From: Eupeodes corollae
Lineage: Eukaryota; Arthropoda; Insecta; Diptera; Syrphidae
Direction of reading: 5' to 3'
Length of the DNA: 64,000 nucleotides
NCBI RefSeq assembly: GCF_945859685.1
Contig: NC_079147.1
Location: forward strand, 254,190,572-254,254,571
In this document: in pieces, positions 12,241-23,847 of the stretch
Layout: the number at the start of each line of letters is the position of its first letter
Position numbering within the stretch: the stretch's first letter is position 1
Notes under the pieces: model-generated
Database searches by the model: none
What the model saw: only the letters and a program-made list of their open reading frames with translations
Told to the model about the DNA's origin: nothing
Position numbers and translations under genes: made by a program

Positions 12241-13600
12241 TAAATTTGCCTTATTAATTTTGTTTGTTGTGTTCTGGAGAAAACGGGTCGAAATAGCGTA
12301 TTTCTGTATTCCGTATGAAAAAAGGTTTTAAATCAGTTAAGACACTCCTGATCTTATAGCATTTCTTTACTTTATAAAAGCCATACGTAAGGCAAATTTG
12401 GTAAATCTTTTCTGAACTTTTTAAATCCTAACGATACTTAATTGAGTAAATGGATTCCATAAAATGCAACAATACTCCAGCAAAGGTCTGACAAGAGATA
12501 AGAGCGTATGGATCTTCAAAAGATTTAGAACTTCTAGAAATAAAACCCAACATTACTTTGGGGTCTAGAAATAACATGGTCAATTTTAAACGAAAAACTC
12601 ATTAAATAGTCAAAGATAGCTCAAAATCTTTTTGTCTTTTTAGACTTTGTAACTAATTCATATCAATTTTGTAATTTAAATTAAATGGATCTAAAATCTT
12701 TATTGATTTTTTTAGTATTGAAATATAATTTATAGTACAACAACTAACAATGCAATCAATATCAATTTTAATTCTACTGGCATCTAATGGAGATCTTACA
12801 CAGCAACAAATATTCAGATCATCGGCATATAAAAGACACTTTGAATAAGAAATATAATTTGCCAAATCACTAACAAGAACAATAAAAAGGAATGGTCCAA
12901 GGTGGCTCTCTGGCGGTACCCCGGAACTGAAACTTGACTTGATACACAATCAGCTCAAGCTTTTGCAAAAGAATATTGTGTTGCACAAAAATAAATACAT
13001 TTTGAAAAATAGGTGTAAATAACGAGCAGCGATTTTCTAGACAACCAAGACAATTCTTTAATACTGTTAAATTGGTTGCGGTTGATCTAGAACTCTAAAG
13101 CCTTGCTGTTGCTGTAAAATGTGATTTTAAACTACAATATAGAGTTTTTTTTACAATAGCTTGAAACACTTTGGGTATTAACTAGGTCTCTAATTTTCCA
13201 GAGATGAATAAGATCCAGATTTGTGCAGAGGAGTAATCAGAGAATGTTTCCAAGTATCTAAAAGTACCTATATGTACCTTCTCGCAAGGAATTTTTTAAA
13301 ATGCATCACAGTGGAACTGCTAAATTATATTTAAAACATTTAAAAAAGAAGTAGAGGAAAATTATTTGGTACAGTGGAGATGATAAAGCTGACAACACAT
13401 CATCTGTAGATAAACATAGGGTACCATCATTTGTATTCTAGTTGATATTATTAAGATCTTGATCATAATTTATTCTCATGTGAGGCAAATTTTTTACAAA
13501 TATCAATTAAGTTTGTTGATATTGTAGAAGGAATCAAAATAGATTTACTTTGATTATTTAAAAAATGTCCACAAACATATAGAATAACTCTTTGTTTTCA
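12200..13600 (-). pseudogene. degenerate non-LTR retrotransposon reverse transcriptase
   Basis: Reading the minus strand from about 13600 to 12200 gives a broken LINE ORF2. Recognisable parts are VIPK-VF-type sequence near 13160, a STATNL-like box near 13080, the longer frame at 12653-12949 with SGVPPESHLGPFLFIVLVSDL and the catalytic YADD near 12815, then a C-terminal stretch near 12360-12560 with KVMLGFISR-like sequence. Stops and frameshifts occur throughout. The corresponding right-arm stretch (48540-49220) is only about 0.7 kb and lacks this LINE. Confidence 0.75.
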
Positions 13601-13861
13601 ATTCCAGAGACCATATATATTGTTAAAAATTCATACGTTTTCTTAGTTTTATTGAATTTTTTTTTTTTAAAAAGAGACAAATTTTACTTTTTTCTGTGAA
13701 GTTTAATCATAAAATGTTTAAGTCTTCGTAAATTTTTATGAAATCAAATCGGTCTTCTTGAATTATTTACTTTCTTTATGGCAACAAATTTGAAAATAGT
13801 CTGATCCAATATATTCCGAAACATAGAAAAATCTACTTCTGAGTTACTATCTTTCCAAATG

Positions 13862-15236
13862 ATGTTATTGTAATGTTTAACAATTTTGACATTTCTCGAC
13901 GTTTCAAGGTATCTAAAGAGTCTGTACGTCCGTACGTTCGTGACGTTTTTTCGATGTCCATAGCTCAAGAACCAAAAGAGATATCGACTTCAAATAAATG
14001 TTGTTATACAGATAATAGAGCAGAAACATGCAGAAGGGGTCTCAAGAAAATTGCGTAGGTGGTTTTTATTTTACCGTAGCAGTTTAAAAAAAGGTGAACA
14101 TTTTGTTTAACCCTAAACATCCCATGAACCAATAACGCTAGGTTCTTGTTTAAAATTGAATATTCTTCTATATTGTAACGTTATACCAATCCAGGATATT
14201 TAAAAAAAAAAATCCAATTAACGTTTTTTTTATAAATCATAAAAACTGACAAAAAAAATTTGTCACCTCGAAAATTTTACGAATAAAAAATGATTTCATC
14301 TACAAAACAATTTTGTACAACGAAAATAAAAGTTTTTAACATCTGGTAAAATTTTGAGAAAAATTAAATCGAGAATTTTTTTATAAAAAATAAAAACCTA
14401 AAAAAACATTACTCAAAGTATGTAAACATTGAATTTCGAATCAAATATCTTTTTAAAACTTGATATTGCTGCTTCAAATTTATTTATCTTATAAGAAATA
14501 TTGTTTTAACATTCTGTAAAATTTTGAGAAAAATCGAATTGACAATTTATTTTACAAAAAATAAAAACTTAAATGAAAATTTAACAAAAGTTTGTAAAAA
14601 TTGATTTTTAACACAAATATCTTTTCAAAAATTTGAGATTATGGCTTCGAACTAATTTTAACTTATAAGAAATATTGTTTTCAACATTCGGACAAATTTT
14701 AAGAAATATCGAACAAACATTTTTTTTACAAGAAATAGAAAGCTAAACAAAAAAATGAATAAAAGTTATTAAAAATTTTCGATTTGAATACCTTTTTTAG
14801 ACTTTGAGATATTGGCTTTCAGTAAACCTTGGTAAACATTTTCTTTCGATTCAAATAGCTTCCCAAAAATCTAAAATATTGTCTTCGAACTTTTTATTTC
14901 ACAGAAAATATTGTTTTCGATATTCAGTAGTTTCTTTTTTGTTTCATACAAAAAATAAAATCAAACAAATAGTACGAAAATTTGATAAAAATTGATGTTC
15001 GGTTCTTGATATCTCTCAATTTTATTTCATTCATCCAATTTACTAAAATTAGTAAAAATTATTTTATAAATAAAAATCTGTTTTACGAATCTAAATTTTC
15101 AAACTAATCTAAAGTATTGTAAAATAATTTAAATGACAACTTTTTTAACCCAACACGAAAACCTACAAACTTTTAAGCAAGACAAATCGACAGACGGGAT
15201 GGAAGTTATCAGTGTGTGTGGCACCCCAGCCTCTTT
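13862..15236 (+). mobile_element. tandem-repeat element, copy B (5' truncated)
   Basis: This is the same family as the element at 7231-8655. It starts at GTTATTGTAATG, lacks the terminal hairpin, keeps the CCGTACG block near 13925, GTTTAACCCTAAACATC near 14107, several TTGACAATTT/TTTACAAAAAATAAAAAC units, and the 3' signature GACGGGATGGAAGTTATCAG near 15190-15215. It has no coding capacity. No equivalent exists at the mirrored right-arm position. Confidence 0.75.
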
Positions 15237-15564
15237 TTAGAATTTAAAATTGTTTTTCAATTTACTGATTCAAAATATTTATTCATAGAAAAAAAATAAG
15301 CATTATTAACATCATGTTTGTGAACTACATTAAAAATACTTTTAAAATTGGTAATTATTGTTTTTCGACTCGAATATCTGGATAACAATGACACAAACTT
15401 ATTGAAGCCAATGTTTAAAATTGGTAAAAGTTTTGTAAAAACTAATGTACACTTACACCTCCTTTAATACTATTCTCTTTCTTTCCTAATGTTAAAACTG
15501 TGTCTTTGTCTTATTAAGGTATATATAACTCATTGAGCGTGTTTTTATTATAAACAAATAATAA

Positions 15565-16690
15565 GATGTGACCCACACTGATAACTTCTCATCTCGTCTT
15601 TAGATTTGTCTTGTTTAAAAGTTTGTAGATTTTCGTGTTGAATTAAAAAAGTTGTTAGTTGAGTTATTCTTAAAAAAATTTAAATTACCAACAATATTTT
15701 TCATATAAAGAAATAGTTTAGTTTGAAAATCTATTTTGTTTAAATAGATTTTCAGTCGAAAACAAATTTTTATCAATTTTAGTGGCGTTCGTTAAATTTT
15801 TACAAATTGGATGAATGTAGATAATTTGAGAGATATCAAGATCTGAATATCAATTTTTAGCAAATTTGCGTACTATTTCTTGTAAATTTTATTATTTTAT
15901 GAAAAAACGGACTTTTGGATTTTTATACAAAACTATTAAATATCGAAAATAATTTTTTCTGTGAAATAAAAAAAGTTTTAAGACAATATTTTAAATTTTT
16001 GAAAAGCTATATGAGTCGAAAGAAAATGTTTACCAAGTTTTAGTATTGTTTTTCTTAGGTTTTAATTTTTTGTCAAAAACTTTCAATAAGATTTTTCCCA
16101 AAATTTTTCTGAATGTTGAAAACAATATTTTTTATGAGTGAAAATTATTTAGAAGCCATAATCTCAAATTTTTTAAAAGTCAATTTTTACCAACTTTTGT
16201 TTCAGTTTTTGTAAGAAAACTGTCATTTCGATTTGTCTGAAAATCTGACTGAAAAATGACAATAATTTTTTTTAAAAGTTCAAAGTTGTTTAAAGCCAAT
16301 ATCTCAAAGTTTTGAAAAGACGTACATTTAAGTCGAAAATTAATTTTTACCAAATTTTAATACTTTTTTGTTTCGTTTGTATTTTTTATAAAAAAAAACT
16401 GTCAAAATGTTACCAGATGTTAAAACCGTTATTTTTCGTAGCAAAAAAATTGTTTTGGAGACAAAATAATTTTTTAATTTTTAAAATGTTCGAGGTGACA
16501 AATTTTTTTTTTCAGTTTTTTTTTTATTTATAAAAAAAAACATAAATTGGAGTTTTTCTAAACATTATAATAGTTTAGTACCACGTTACAATATATAATA
16601 TAAAATATAATTCAAGTCGCTAGTCATTGGTTCGTGAGATATTTAGGGTTAACCAAAATGTTCACCTTTTTTTAAACTTCCTATAGGAAT
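15565..16690 (-). mobile_element. tandem-repeat element, copy C in left arm
   Basis: This is an inverted copy of the family: the 3' signature appears as its complement (GACCCACACTGATAACTT) at about 15568, and the 5' hairpin remnant CTTCCTATAGGAATT is at about 16677-16691. About 300 bases of 5' sequence between the hairpin and the GGTTAACC box are missing compared with copy A. The partner in the right arm is 44812-48540, which carries an extra LINE. This copy was therefore present before the arms were duplicated. Confidence 0.75.
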
Positions 16691-16849
16691 TAAAAAAAAA
16701 ACTTAATAACGACTTTCAAATCAAAATTTAATATTTTTTAAGAAATTAAAGTCTTAAGCTTAAAAATACAGACATTATTTTTAAACAGACTCTTTGAATT
16801 CATGAGCATGACCCATTTGTGCATTTTATTTCTTTATGCTCATATTTTA

Positions 16850-17160
16850 AAATATGCCAAAAAAAAATGTTGGAGGTTCGAGGTGAGCAATATTTATATT
16901 TAATTTTTCGATTTAAGAAATATTTGGAGTGAACAAAATTTTTCACTTTTTTTTAATTCTTTGGAAAAAACACCCATCTAATTTAAAAAAAAAAATCTTT
17001 GTGAAATTTTTTCATGTTGTTATCTGTAAAATAAAATTTATTTGAAGTTAATAAATACCTCTTCCGGTTCTTGAGATATGGTTCTAAAATTAGTTCTAAG
17101 GATTTCGATATATCGATAAATGCTAAAGTTTGTAGTTCGACAATTTAGACTGGTAATAAT
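16850..17160 (-). mobile_element. tandem-repeat element 5' fragment, copy D in left arm
   Basis: This fragment of the same family is inverted: it shows the ATTTGGAGTGAACAAAATTTTTCACTTTTTTT motif region and the GGTTCTTGAGATATGGTT motif that in copy A read as CCATAGCTCAAGAACC. The mirrored copy is 44340-44720. Only the 5' part of the element is present. Confidence 0.6.
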
Positions 17161-18680
17161 AACTTTCTATTTAAATCTAAACCAAAACTATATTTTTAGT
17201 TTGTAACTTTTAAGCTCAAATTTCTCAGAATCTAAGCTTGGCATTTTTTAAAAACTTCATAGTTTTCATATTTCTTTACTTATTAACATTAAAGTCACAC
17301 TTTCATAATTGTACTTCTTTTCCCTTGACAGGCAAAAACAGTGAAATAAAAACTGACGAATCATTGGGTGACTCTGAATTCTTTAACACAAAAAATAACC
17401 AATTGCATTGTTATTCTCAGTATGGACTTTTGATTCATTAAACTTACTCATCTAATGGCAAGAATCCTTGTAATAGAAGAGCTTCCTGTTGATCAAAAAG
17501 TATTTAAAATGTCTTTAATTGTACCTCACATCATCGTTACTATTTTATTTTTTAGTAATAAAACTTTTTGCGATTTAAATCTTGGACGATGTCATGTTTG
17601 AAGCTGTCATCTTTAAAGATTTCACAGGTTAAAATTATGAGATCTATTGACTAAACATCATAAGGCTTTCTTTATTAAATAAGGCTTATCACAGTCCATT
17701 TAAGATCTTAAGGATGGAATTCTTGAAATAATCTCGGACATACAGAAGCAAATGTCAGTATGAAACCTCATAGTGGAAAGCACTAAACTTATCCTATTAA
17801 AATGCAGTTTAATCATTTAGTGTTTAAAAAGTTTGTATTTTATCATCATGTATTTTCTCAACTCCATCAATCAACCGCGTTAATTTAAATGTATTTCTTG
17901 AATTTGAATATTCCTCCGATCTATGCTAAAAGCTCAAGAGGTAAATACAATTATTGTATTTAATCTCTTTTTCTTGTGTGTTCATTGTACAAATGTTGTT
18001 TTTGTCTTAAAATAATAGTTCATAATATGTACATTTTGAACAGACAGAAAGCTTAAGTCAATATTAAATTATACCAACTGGAACAAGTGCATCTCTTCGT
18101 AAAATTAAATGCACGCCTGGCAGGTATTCCCATTATTAAGGTCCTTTAAATTGTGAATAACAAGATATGTGAGTATATGTGGGAGTGTATATGTGTAGGA
18201 TATGGGAACAACAAGAAGCACATTTCCAACATACGCGATGCGATGTGCACTTGGACAAACAAAAATGTTTACGCAGAATGTCCTTTTTTTTAATATGAAA
18301 CGTTTCCTCATATGTACATATGTATCTATATGTAGGTGCTAGGTATGGAAATGGGACGATATGAGCTGGGCTAAGCTTGGCTGGGCAGGACAGGACACTT
18401 GTGAAAATTTGTTTATCTTTCGAATGGGGGTAAAGTTTTGTAGGGACGAGTACCTGTGCTGGCGCTGGATGTTTTGTGTCCTTCGGGTGGGAACTTGTTT
18501 ATTTGGAAAATGTTCTCCTTCCGAGGAATAAAAACATGTGTGATCCTCCGTGTCTCTGGAAGTGAAGGGGTGGCTATATGAGTGACTGTGATTAAAATTT
18601 GATTTGATATATGAAACTATGTTAATATGTGAAAAAATTCTTACAATATCTCTTTCAATATTTTCCTTATCCACCTGCAG
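17161..18680. other. non-coding sequence upstream of the duplicated exon
   Basis: This matches 42875-44340 in reverse complement, including a conserved stretch at about 18105-18560. If the exon at 18681 is a copy of the gene's penultimate coding segment, this is duplicated intron. No exon with both splice signals was found here. A polypyrimidine-rich tract and CAG acceptor directly precede 18681. Confidence 0.5.
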
Positions 18681-18958
18681 GACTATCACGATGATATCAG
18701 ACAGGAACAAATGTGGGAAATGCAAGCTCTTACGTCAACACCAACACAAGGGCCCAGCAGGTGATCAAAACAGTCCGAATGGCGTCACAGATATGGACAC
18801 ATCCAACGACGAACGAACGGATCTCGAAGCACTGGGCATGGATTGCTCAGGAACAGCCGATAAAAGTGATAGCAACCAATCCAGTACGAATAATGACAGT
18901 CACCATCATACGACAGTATCAAGTGCAGACAGCATATCGGCGACTAATACGACGTCAG
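18681..18958 (+). pseudogene. frameshifted inverted copy of host exon A
   Basis: This 278-nt segment is the left-arm copy of the exon at 42598-42874. It keeps the acceptor (TTATCCACCTGCAG before 18681) and the donor (GTGAGTC from 18959). It has one extra G in the run at about 18750-18753 (AAGGGCCC where the other copy has AAGGCCC). Read in the phase of the intact copy, the frame stops at the TGA in CAGCAGGTGATC a few codons later. A longer open frame across this region (18604-19059) exists only because translation starts in another frame and enters the ancestral one after the insertion. No terminal exons follow on the plus strand in the present orientation, so this looks like a decaying duplicate. 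Confidence 0.8.
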
Positions 18959-19802
18959 GTGAGTCAGTCTCCAATCTCTATTTCTGTGTGCTATGTATAG
19001 GTAAGAGAATTGGCTTGAGAAATTATAACTTCCTCTTGAGGGTATTTGACCTTAATTAAATGACCCCCATCACCCAAGTGCGATGATATGCCATGCGATG
19101 TGATGCGATGGTGTTGCGAGGTTAAATTTATGTGACTTTATATTGGCAGGGAAAAGCAATGTTCTCGGGTGTGTATGGTATTTGAGTTTGATTTAGTGAT
19201 TTCAATTATCGTATTAATATTGTCGATTGGAAGAAAGTGTATGAAGATTGGGTTTGTCACTTAATAATGCTTGTGGACTATAAACAACCTTCTATATCGT
19301 TATCCAAGCTGTCAAGTGCATATGTATACAACGAACAACGATTATAAATGGCAACATACTTGTTGAAGATTAAAATGAAAGAATAAATTAAACATAAAGT
19401 GGTGTTTAAGTTATGACTTATTATGAGTCTGTTATTGAAATAATTTATTGACAACAATAGAGTAAGTCGTTTCGTTTATTAGAAATTATGTTTATAGGTT
19501 AAAAGTTGGTTAGGAAAAATCAATATTGAATAATTATGATGAGCATTATTGAGCTCAGTGGTGTGGAATTTAATTTTTAAAGCACAAATAGGTAAAAGAC
19601 ATGTGTCAAATTTTCTATGGATAAATATGAAAAGGATCAAAAAATGTTTTAAATGCATGTTAACAAATATGCATATGCTTTTAAAAGCCTATAAATGTAT
19701 TTTTAAAATATAGAGCTAGAACATCTGTGGGTGGTGCGAAATCTTAAAATATTATTTACCATGACTCTGTAGTATCAATTGGTTTGACTCAAGAAAAAAA
19801 TG
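18959..19802. other. non-coding sequence after the duplicated exon
   Basis: This intron-like sequence is homologous to 41815-42597 in the right arm. No coding feature is seen. Confidence 0.5.
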
Positions 19803-19985
19803 AGGCTGAGTGCCAACTACACTGATAACTTCCCACTCCGTCTGCCGATTTGTCTTGCTTAAAATGTTTGTAGGTCTTCGTGTTGTTTCAAAAAAGTTGT
19901 TAGTTGAATTATTTTAAATTTTTTTAAATTTTAATATTACCAACAATATTTTCCATATAAAGAAATAGTTTAGTTTGATAGATTT
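19803..19985 (-). mobile_element. tandem-repeat element 3' end, copy E in left arm
   Basis: This holds the inverted 3' terminus of the family (CACTGATAACTTCCCACTCCG, then GATTTGTCTTGCTTAAA). It is mirrored at 41640-41812. Only the terminal segment survives. Confidence 0.65.
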
Positions 19986-20446
19986 TTAGTCGAAAACAAA
20001 CAAACAAACAATTGGAGTATTTATATTTGTAATTACACAAAATACAAGCAGTTTTTCTCCGAAATCGCATTACTAAACATTCATTTTTAAAAACTCACGA
20101 TTTTAATCGCATTCGAACTTAAGTAGTCAAGGGCTTTCGAATGTGACCAATTTTAAGCGGTTTTCCAAATGTCCAAAAACACCAAAAAACACGCCTTATC
20201 GGCGACATCTGCCGGGAAAATGCGTTCACCTAGACGTCTGTCATGTATTGCAATCAGAGAGTCAAGGGCTTTCGGATGATAATTATTTCAAGTGGTCCCA
20301 AAAGTTTAAAAACCCTAAAAAGTACTTGTTTTCGGAAAAATCAACAAGACAAATACTGATACCTATAAGTCTGTTGGAACGATATCTAAGATCAGCTAGT
20401 CGTTATCATCAAGATAATTTTTGAGTTTTTTCAAAAGACAGTTTGT

Positions 20447-20742
20447 AGGTTAGTTTCTAAATGCCGAACCCCCTACGAAAGAGATAGAGAGAGAGAACTA
20501 CGGCATAGTGACTTACAACTCTCAACCATTTCTGTGTGCGAGTACTTTTATCAGAGATGGAGGGGATCTACAGTTTTAAGCCAAATCCAAACGGCTAATT
20601 TGAGAAAGCACTTTTTCATGACAAGAATTACTCTTAGAGATTTTCTCAATTTCTCGCAAGATGCAGTACCCGTGAAAAAAAAATTAAATGGCATAGGCAG
20701 GGGTCAAACCCAAGACCTCCGGTATGACAGTCCAGCGCAATT
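20447..20742 (-). mobile_element. tRNA-derived SINE, left-arm copy, head truncated
   Basis: The sequence is homologous in reverse complement to 40691-40970, including the GATGCAGTACCCGTG and GGCTAATTTGAGAAAGCAC segments. Its tRNA-like head stops in GACAGTCCAGCGC, just where homology between the two arms stops. The A-box half of the tRNA-like region is missing here but present on the right. The inner breakpoint of the inverted repeat therefore falls inside this SINE. Confidence 0.75.
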
Positions 20743-21194
20743 TTTTTTTAAATTGATTTTTATTAGTTCATTCTTCAACCTATCTTAAAGCTAGACAAAA
20801 ATTCATAAAACTAGCCTAATTATCCATAACCTACAACCAACTTAATTATGCCATACGGACACTCTAAGTTAAACTATAACACTAAATACTAATGCCTTTC
20901 GGCCCTAAGATCTATTTTACTTCAATTCATATTTTATTTATTTCTGAATTTATTAGAAAATTTTGAAAAAAACTAATATCAAGGTCCTTTTTTTTAATTT
21001 GTACTTAAAAACTACTTAAAATAAGGTCCTTAATAAAGGGTGTCCCAAAATTAAAGCAAGATTTGAATTAAATAGAAAACGCCGTTTTTAGTCTTTTGAT
21101 AATTATATTTTTATTGACTCGTAAAGTACATACGAGTAGGATAGGGTTATGTATGGAATAACACATTGGACAAATGGCCTCCACGGCTTTGCAT
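20743..21194. other. spacer sequence, nothing recognised
   Basis: AT-rich sequence begins at the inner end of the left arm and runs to the assembly gap. It includes AATTTTTTTTTAAATTG directly after the SINE. No gene is seen. Confidence 0.5.
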
Positions 21195-21394
21195 NNNNNN
21201 NNNNNNNNNNNNNNNNNNNNNNNNNNNNNNNNNNNNNNNNNNNNNNNNNNNNNNNNNNNNNNNNNNNNNNNNNNNNNNNNNNNNNNNNNNNNNNNNNNNN
21301 NNNNNNNNNNNNNNNNNNNNNNNNNNNNNNNNNNNNNNNNNNNNNNNNNNNNNNNNNNNNNNNNNNNNNNNNNNNNNNNNNNNNNNNNNNNNNN
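21195..21394. other. assembly gap (200 N)
   Basis: Exactly 200 unknown bases. A round number suggests a placeholder of unspecified true length. Frames that run through it are artefacts. Confidence 0.98.
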
Positions 21395-22189
21395 ATTTTT
21401 ACTGATTTCGTTCTCAAATTTTGGTACCTTTGATATTGCATTTGTATCTCGATGGCTGTGTTCGTTGAGTAGTTGTGCATTTGGAATCATGTGTTTTCCA
21501 TTGGGGAAAAAATCAATTTGTTACTGTTGATATTATTAGGTTTTGTTTTTTGCGGTTTCACAGCAAAAGAAGATTTAAAAATGATTCAGTTTGACAACAC
21601 TTTTTAAAATGGAAATGGTGTTTTCGATGTTTCTTTTGAAGTGCAAGTGAGATAATTTGATAGCATCATATGAGAATATACTACCTGCATTATGGTCTGT
21701 AAAACCTACTCCACCTACGCCACACAAATTTTGACTCGGTTCCGGTCGGGGAATCAAGCTCATTTCAATTTGATTCAGGTACATAAAAAAGCTTCAACCT
21801 CGCTTCAACACCACATGTTAATGTAGTAGTCTACGAACAAACCCCCTCCTTGAAGTTTTTATACTCTGTAACTGACCTTACACAGACGTATTCTCTTTTG
21901 ATAGTCAACTATTTTGATAGTCAACTATTGAAAATTAGCTTAACCCTGGTCTGAATTTCGCTATTTTTTTTGATAAAATATTTTGGCAAATATTCAATTG
22001 TATCAACTTTCAAATATAGAAACTTGACTACTGCGGATCGTTTTTTTGGCAATTTCTTACTGTACTATATATGGAATACCAAAAAAAACAAGGCTATTTT
22101 CAGTACGAAAACCTGAAACTACTTCTCAATACAGGGCTACATGTTTTAACAAAGAAAATGTGAGTAAGTTGTACGAAAATCTTGCAATC

Positions 22190-23030
22190 ATTCTAAATAA
22201 AAAGAAAATTTAACCTCATATGATATGGAAGCTTGAAGAAACTGGATGTACAACAGTGACCAACCCTCCAAAAGTAGTTGCAACCAGAGGGTGCAAACAA
22301 GTTGGACTGGTGAAATCGGCAGAGAGAGGACAGTTTTTTCACAATGCTTGGTTTCATTAATGCTTCTGGTGGGACCATTCCTCCTGTATTTGTGTTTCCT
22401 AGAGTCAATATCAAGAAATTCATGTTACAAGGTGGTCCAAAAGGGTCACTGCATGTAGCCAACCCAAGTAGTTAAATAACTGAAAAGAGTTTCTACAAGA
22501 CCATGATCCACTTCATTAGATATGTGAAGCCCTCTGAAGAAAACCCTTGTTAAGTACTATGTGACAACCATTCTAGCCACATAACAATTAAAATTGTCAG
22601 CCATCGCCTCAGCCGCTGGATATTTCTGTTTATGGAGCTTTTAAGGCTCGATATAGGGAGGCCATGAATACATGGATGTTATCTAATCTCGGAAGAACAG
22701 TTTCCATTTATGAGGTAGCTCAATTTGCCAACACAGCGTATATTGCTGCATTTTCTTTGGAAAACAATATTTCGGAGTTTCAAAAAACTGGTGTAAATCC
22801 ATTTAATGGATAATACTTTCACTGAAGATGATTTCTTGACATCGTTTGTCGCTGACAGATCTATACCTGAGCTCCATAAGTAAGTATAGGTCTGTCAGTG
22901 GCAAAAGCTGAAGTACTAACTGATAATGTTCCTGGAATAATTGCTGAATTTCCGTTTACCAGCGATGATCCCACAACTTCTGCTGACATCTCGTCTTGCT
23001 CCGCTCCACAAATAACAGGCTCATAATCGA
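22190..23030 (+). pseudogene. pogo/Tigger-type DDE transposase remnant
   Basis: The plus strand encodes pieces of a DDE_1-type transposase as found in pogo/Tigger and jerky-like proteins. In order: ETGCTTVTNPPKVVATRGCK, then KSAERGQFFTMLGFINASGG, TIPPVFVFPR, a GGPKGSLHVANPSS box, PSEENPC and a DNHSSHITI catalytic-site box (second aspartate), and near 22730-22800 AQFANTAYIAAFSLENNI followed by FQKTGVNPFN, the family's C-terminal TGI-P box. Stops and at least two frameshifts lie between them. The N-terminal CENP-B-like HTH and the first catalytic aspartate were not found. A short direct echo of GCTGACAGATCTATACCTGAGC occurs near 22850 and, inverted, near 22880. Confidence 0.82.
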
Positions 23031-23839
23031 ATCAATTAACTATATTTTTATATCCTGAATATATTCGACCGTATCCAAAGGAATTGCCTAAAGAAATTCT
23101 AAAGATCCAGAAATATGAAGAGCATGATAATAACTGACACTCCTGAAAAGGATGCATTAATATAAAAACATTAAGCTTAAAAGGAAGTTAACAACAAAAT
23201 TATCAAGATGAAAACTTCTGAAAACATTTAAAATCACGTATAGTTTGTAAAATTCTCTATAAATTCTTCTATTAATTTTGTAAAGGCTTTTAAATTACTA
23301 ATCGAAATTAGTTCAAATTGAAATGTGTTTTAGTTTTATTCTTTAAGGAAGTTTTGAATATTTTTTGTAAGCTTATTCTGTTTCATCATATGAATTAACC
23401 TTCAATTCCACATAAGAGTATTCAAAATCGAGTATAGTTTAAAATGAAACAAAACAATTGGAGTCAAAGAATCAAAAATAAAGTTTTAGATTTTTCCCCA
23501 TAAATCTAACAAGATAAGTAAAATGGTAAATGAAAAACAAAAGGTCAAACTTACAGACGATTTATAACTTGGTAAATTTCACAGAAAATTTAATTCAATT
23601 TTGTTAAGTAACCACATATAAATATTTGACACATCATATCGTCTTAAATGTAACAAATAAAATTACTAATAGCTTTTTTTTCAAGACCTCTGTATCTCAT
23701 GAGAAAGAACAAATTTACATGAATTAATATACATATATTTTTTCATGTTCTAGGTAGGTAGCTAGGTATAAATCCTTTGTATTGATTTTGCTGACATTTT
23801 CATGTGTAAATTTACATATATTTGTATGTTCATATATAT
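23031..23839. other. AT-rich spacer, nothing recognised
   Basis: No gene, repeat terminus or RNA is seen. Short TATATA-rich runs occur before 23840. Confidence 0.5.
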
Positions 23840-23847
23840 ATGTATAT

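Larger units (their letters stand above)
3143..20738 (+). repeat. left arm of a giant inverted repeat
   Basis: This segment is homologous in reverse complement to 40689-64000. Matching landmarks include the Tc1 remnant (3290 with 58195), text near 4970-5047 with 53180-53257, 6540-6640 with 52990-53105, the LINE (9064-9246 with 51808-51990), the block 10760-11400 with 49910-50534, 12040-12140 with 49275-49390, 17298-17345 with 44149-44198, and the exon 18681-18958 with 42598-42874. Paired coordinates sum to about 61.3-61.5 kb where no later insertion intervenes. The two 60-codon frames at 9064 and 51808 translate identically, and those at 10760 and 50534 differ at one of 77 residues. The outer end is set by the window edge on the other side; the inner end falls inside a SINE. 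Confidence 0.93.

Noticed and set aside
18604..19059. 151-codon plus-strand frame as a complete gene
   Set aside because: It spans the acceptor, the frameshifted exon and the donor; it is a chance joining of two frames by the one-base insertion.
21068..21530. Several open frames across 21068-21530 on both strands
   Set aside because: They are open only because they run through 200 unknown bases.
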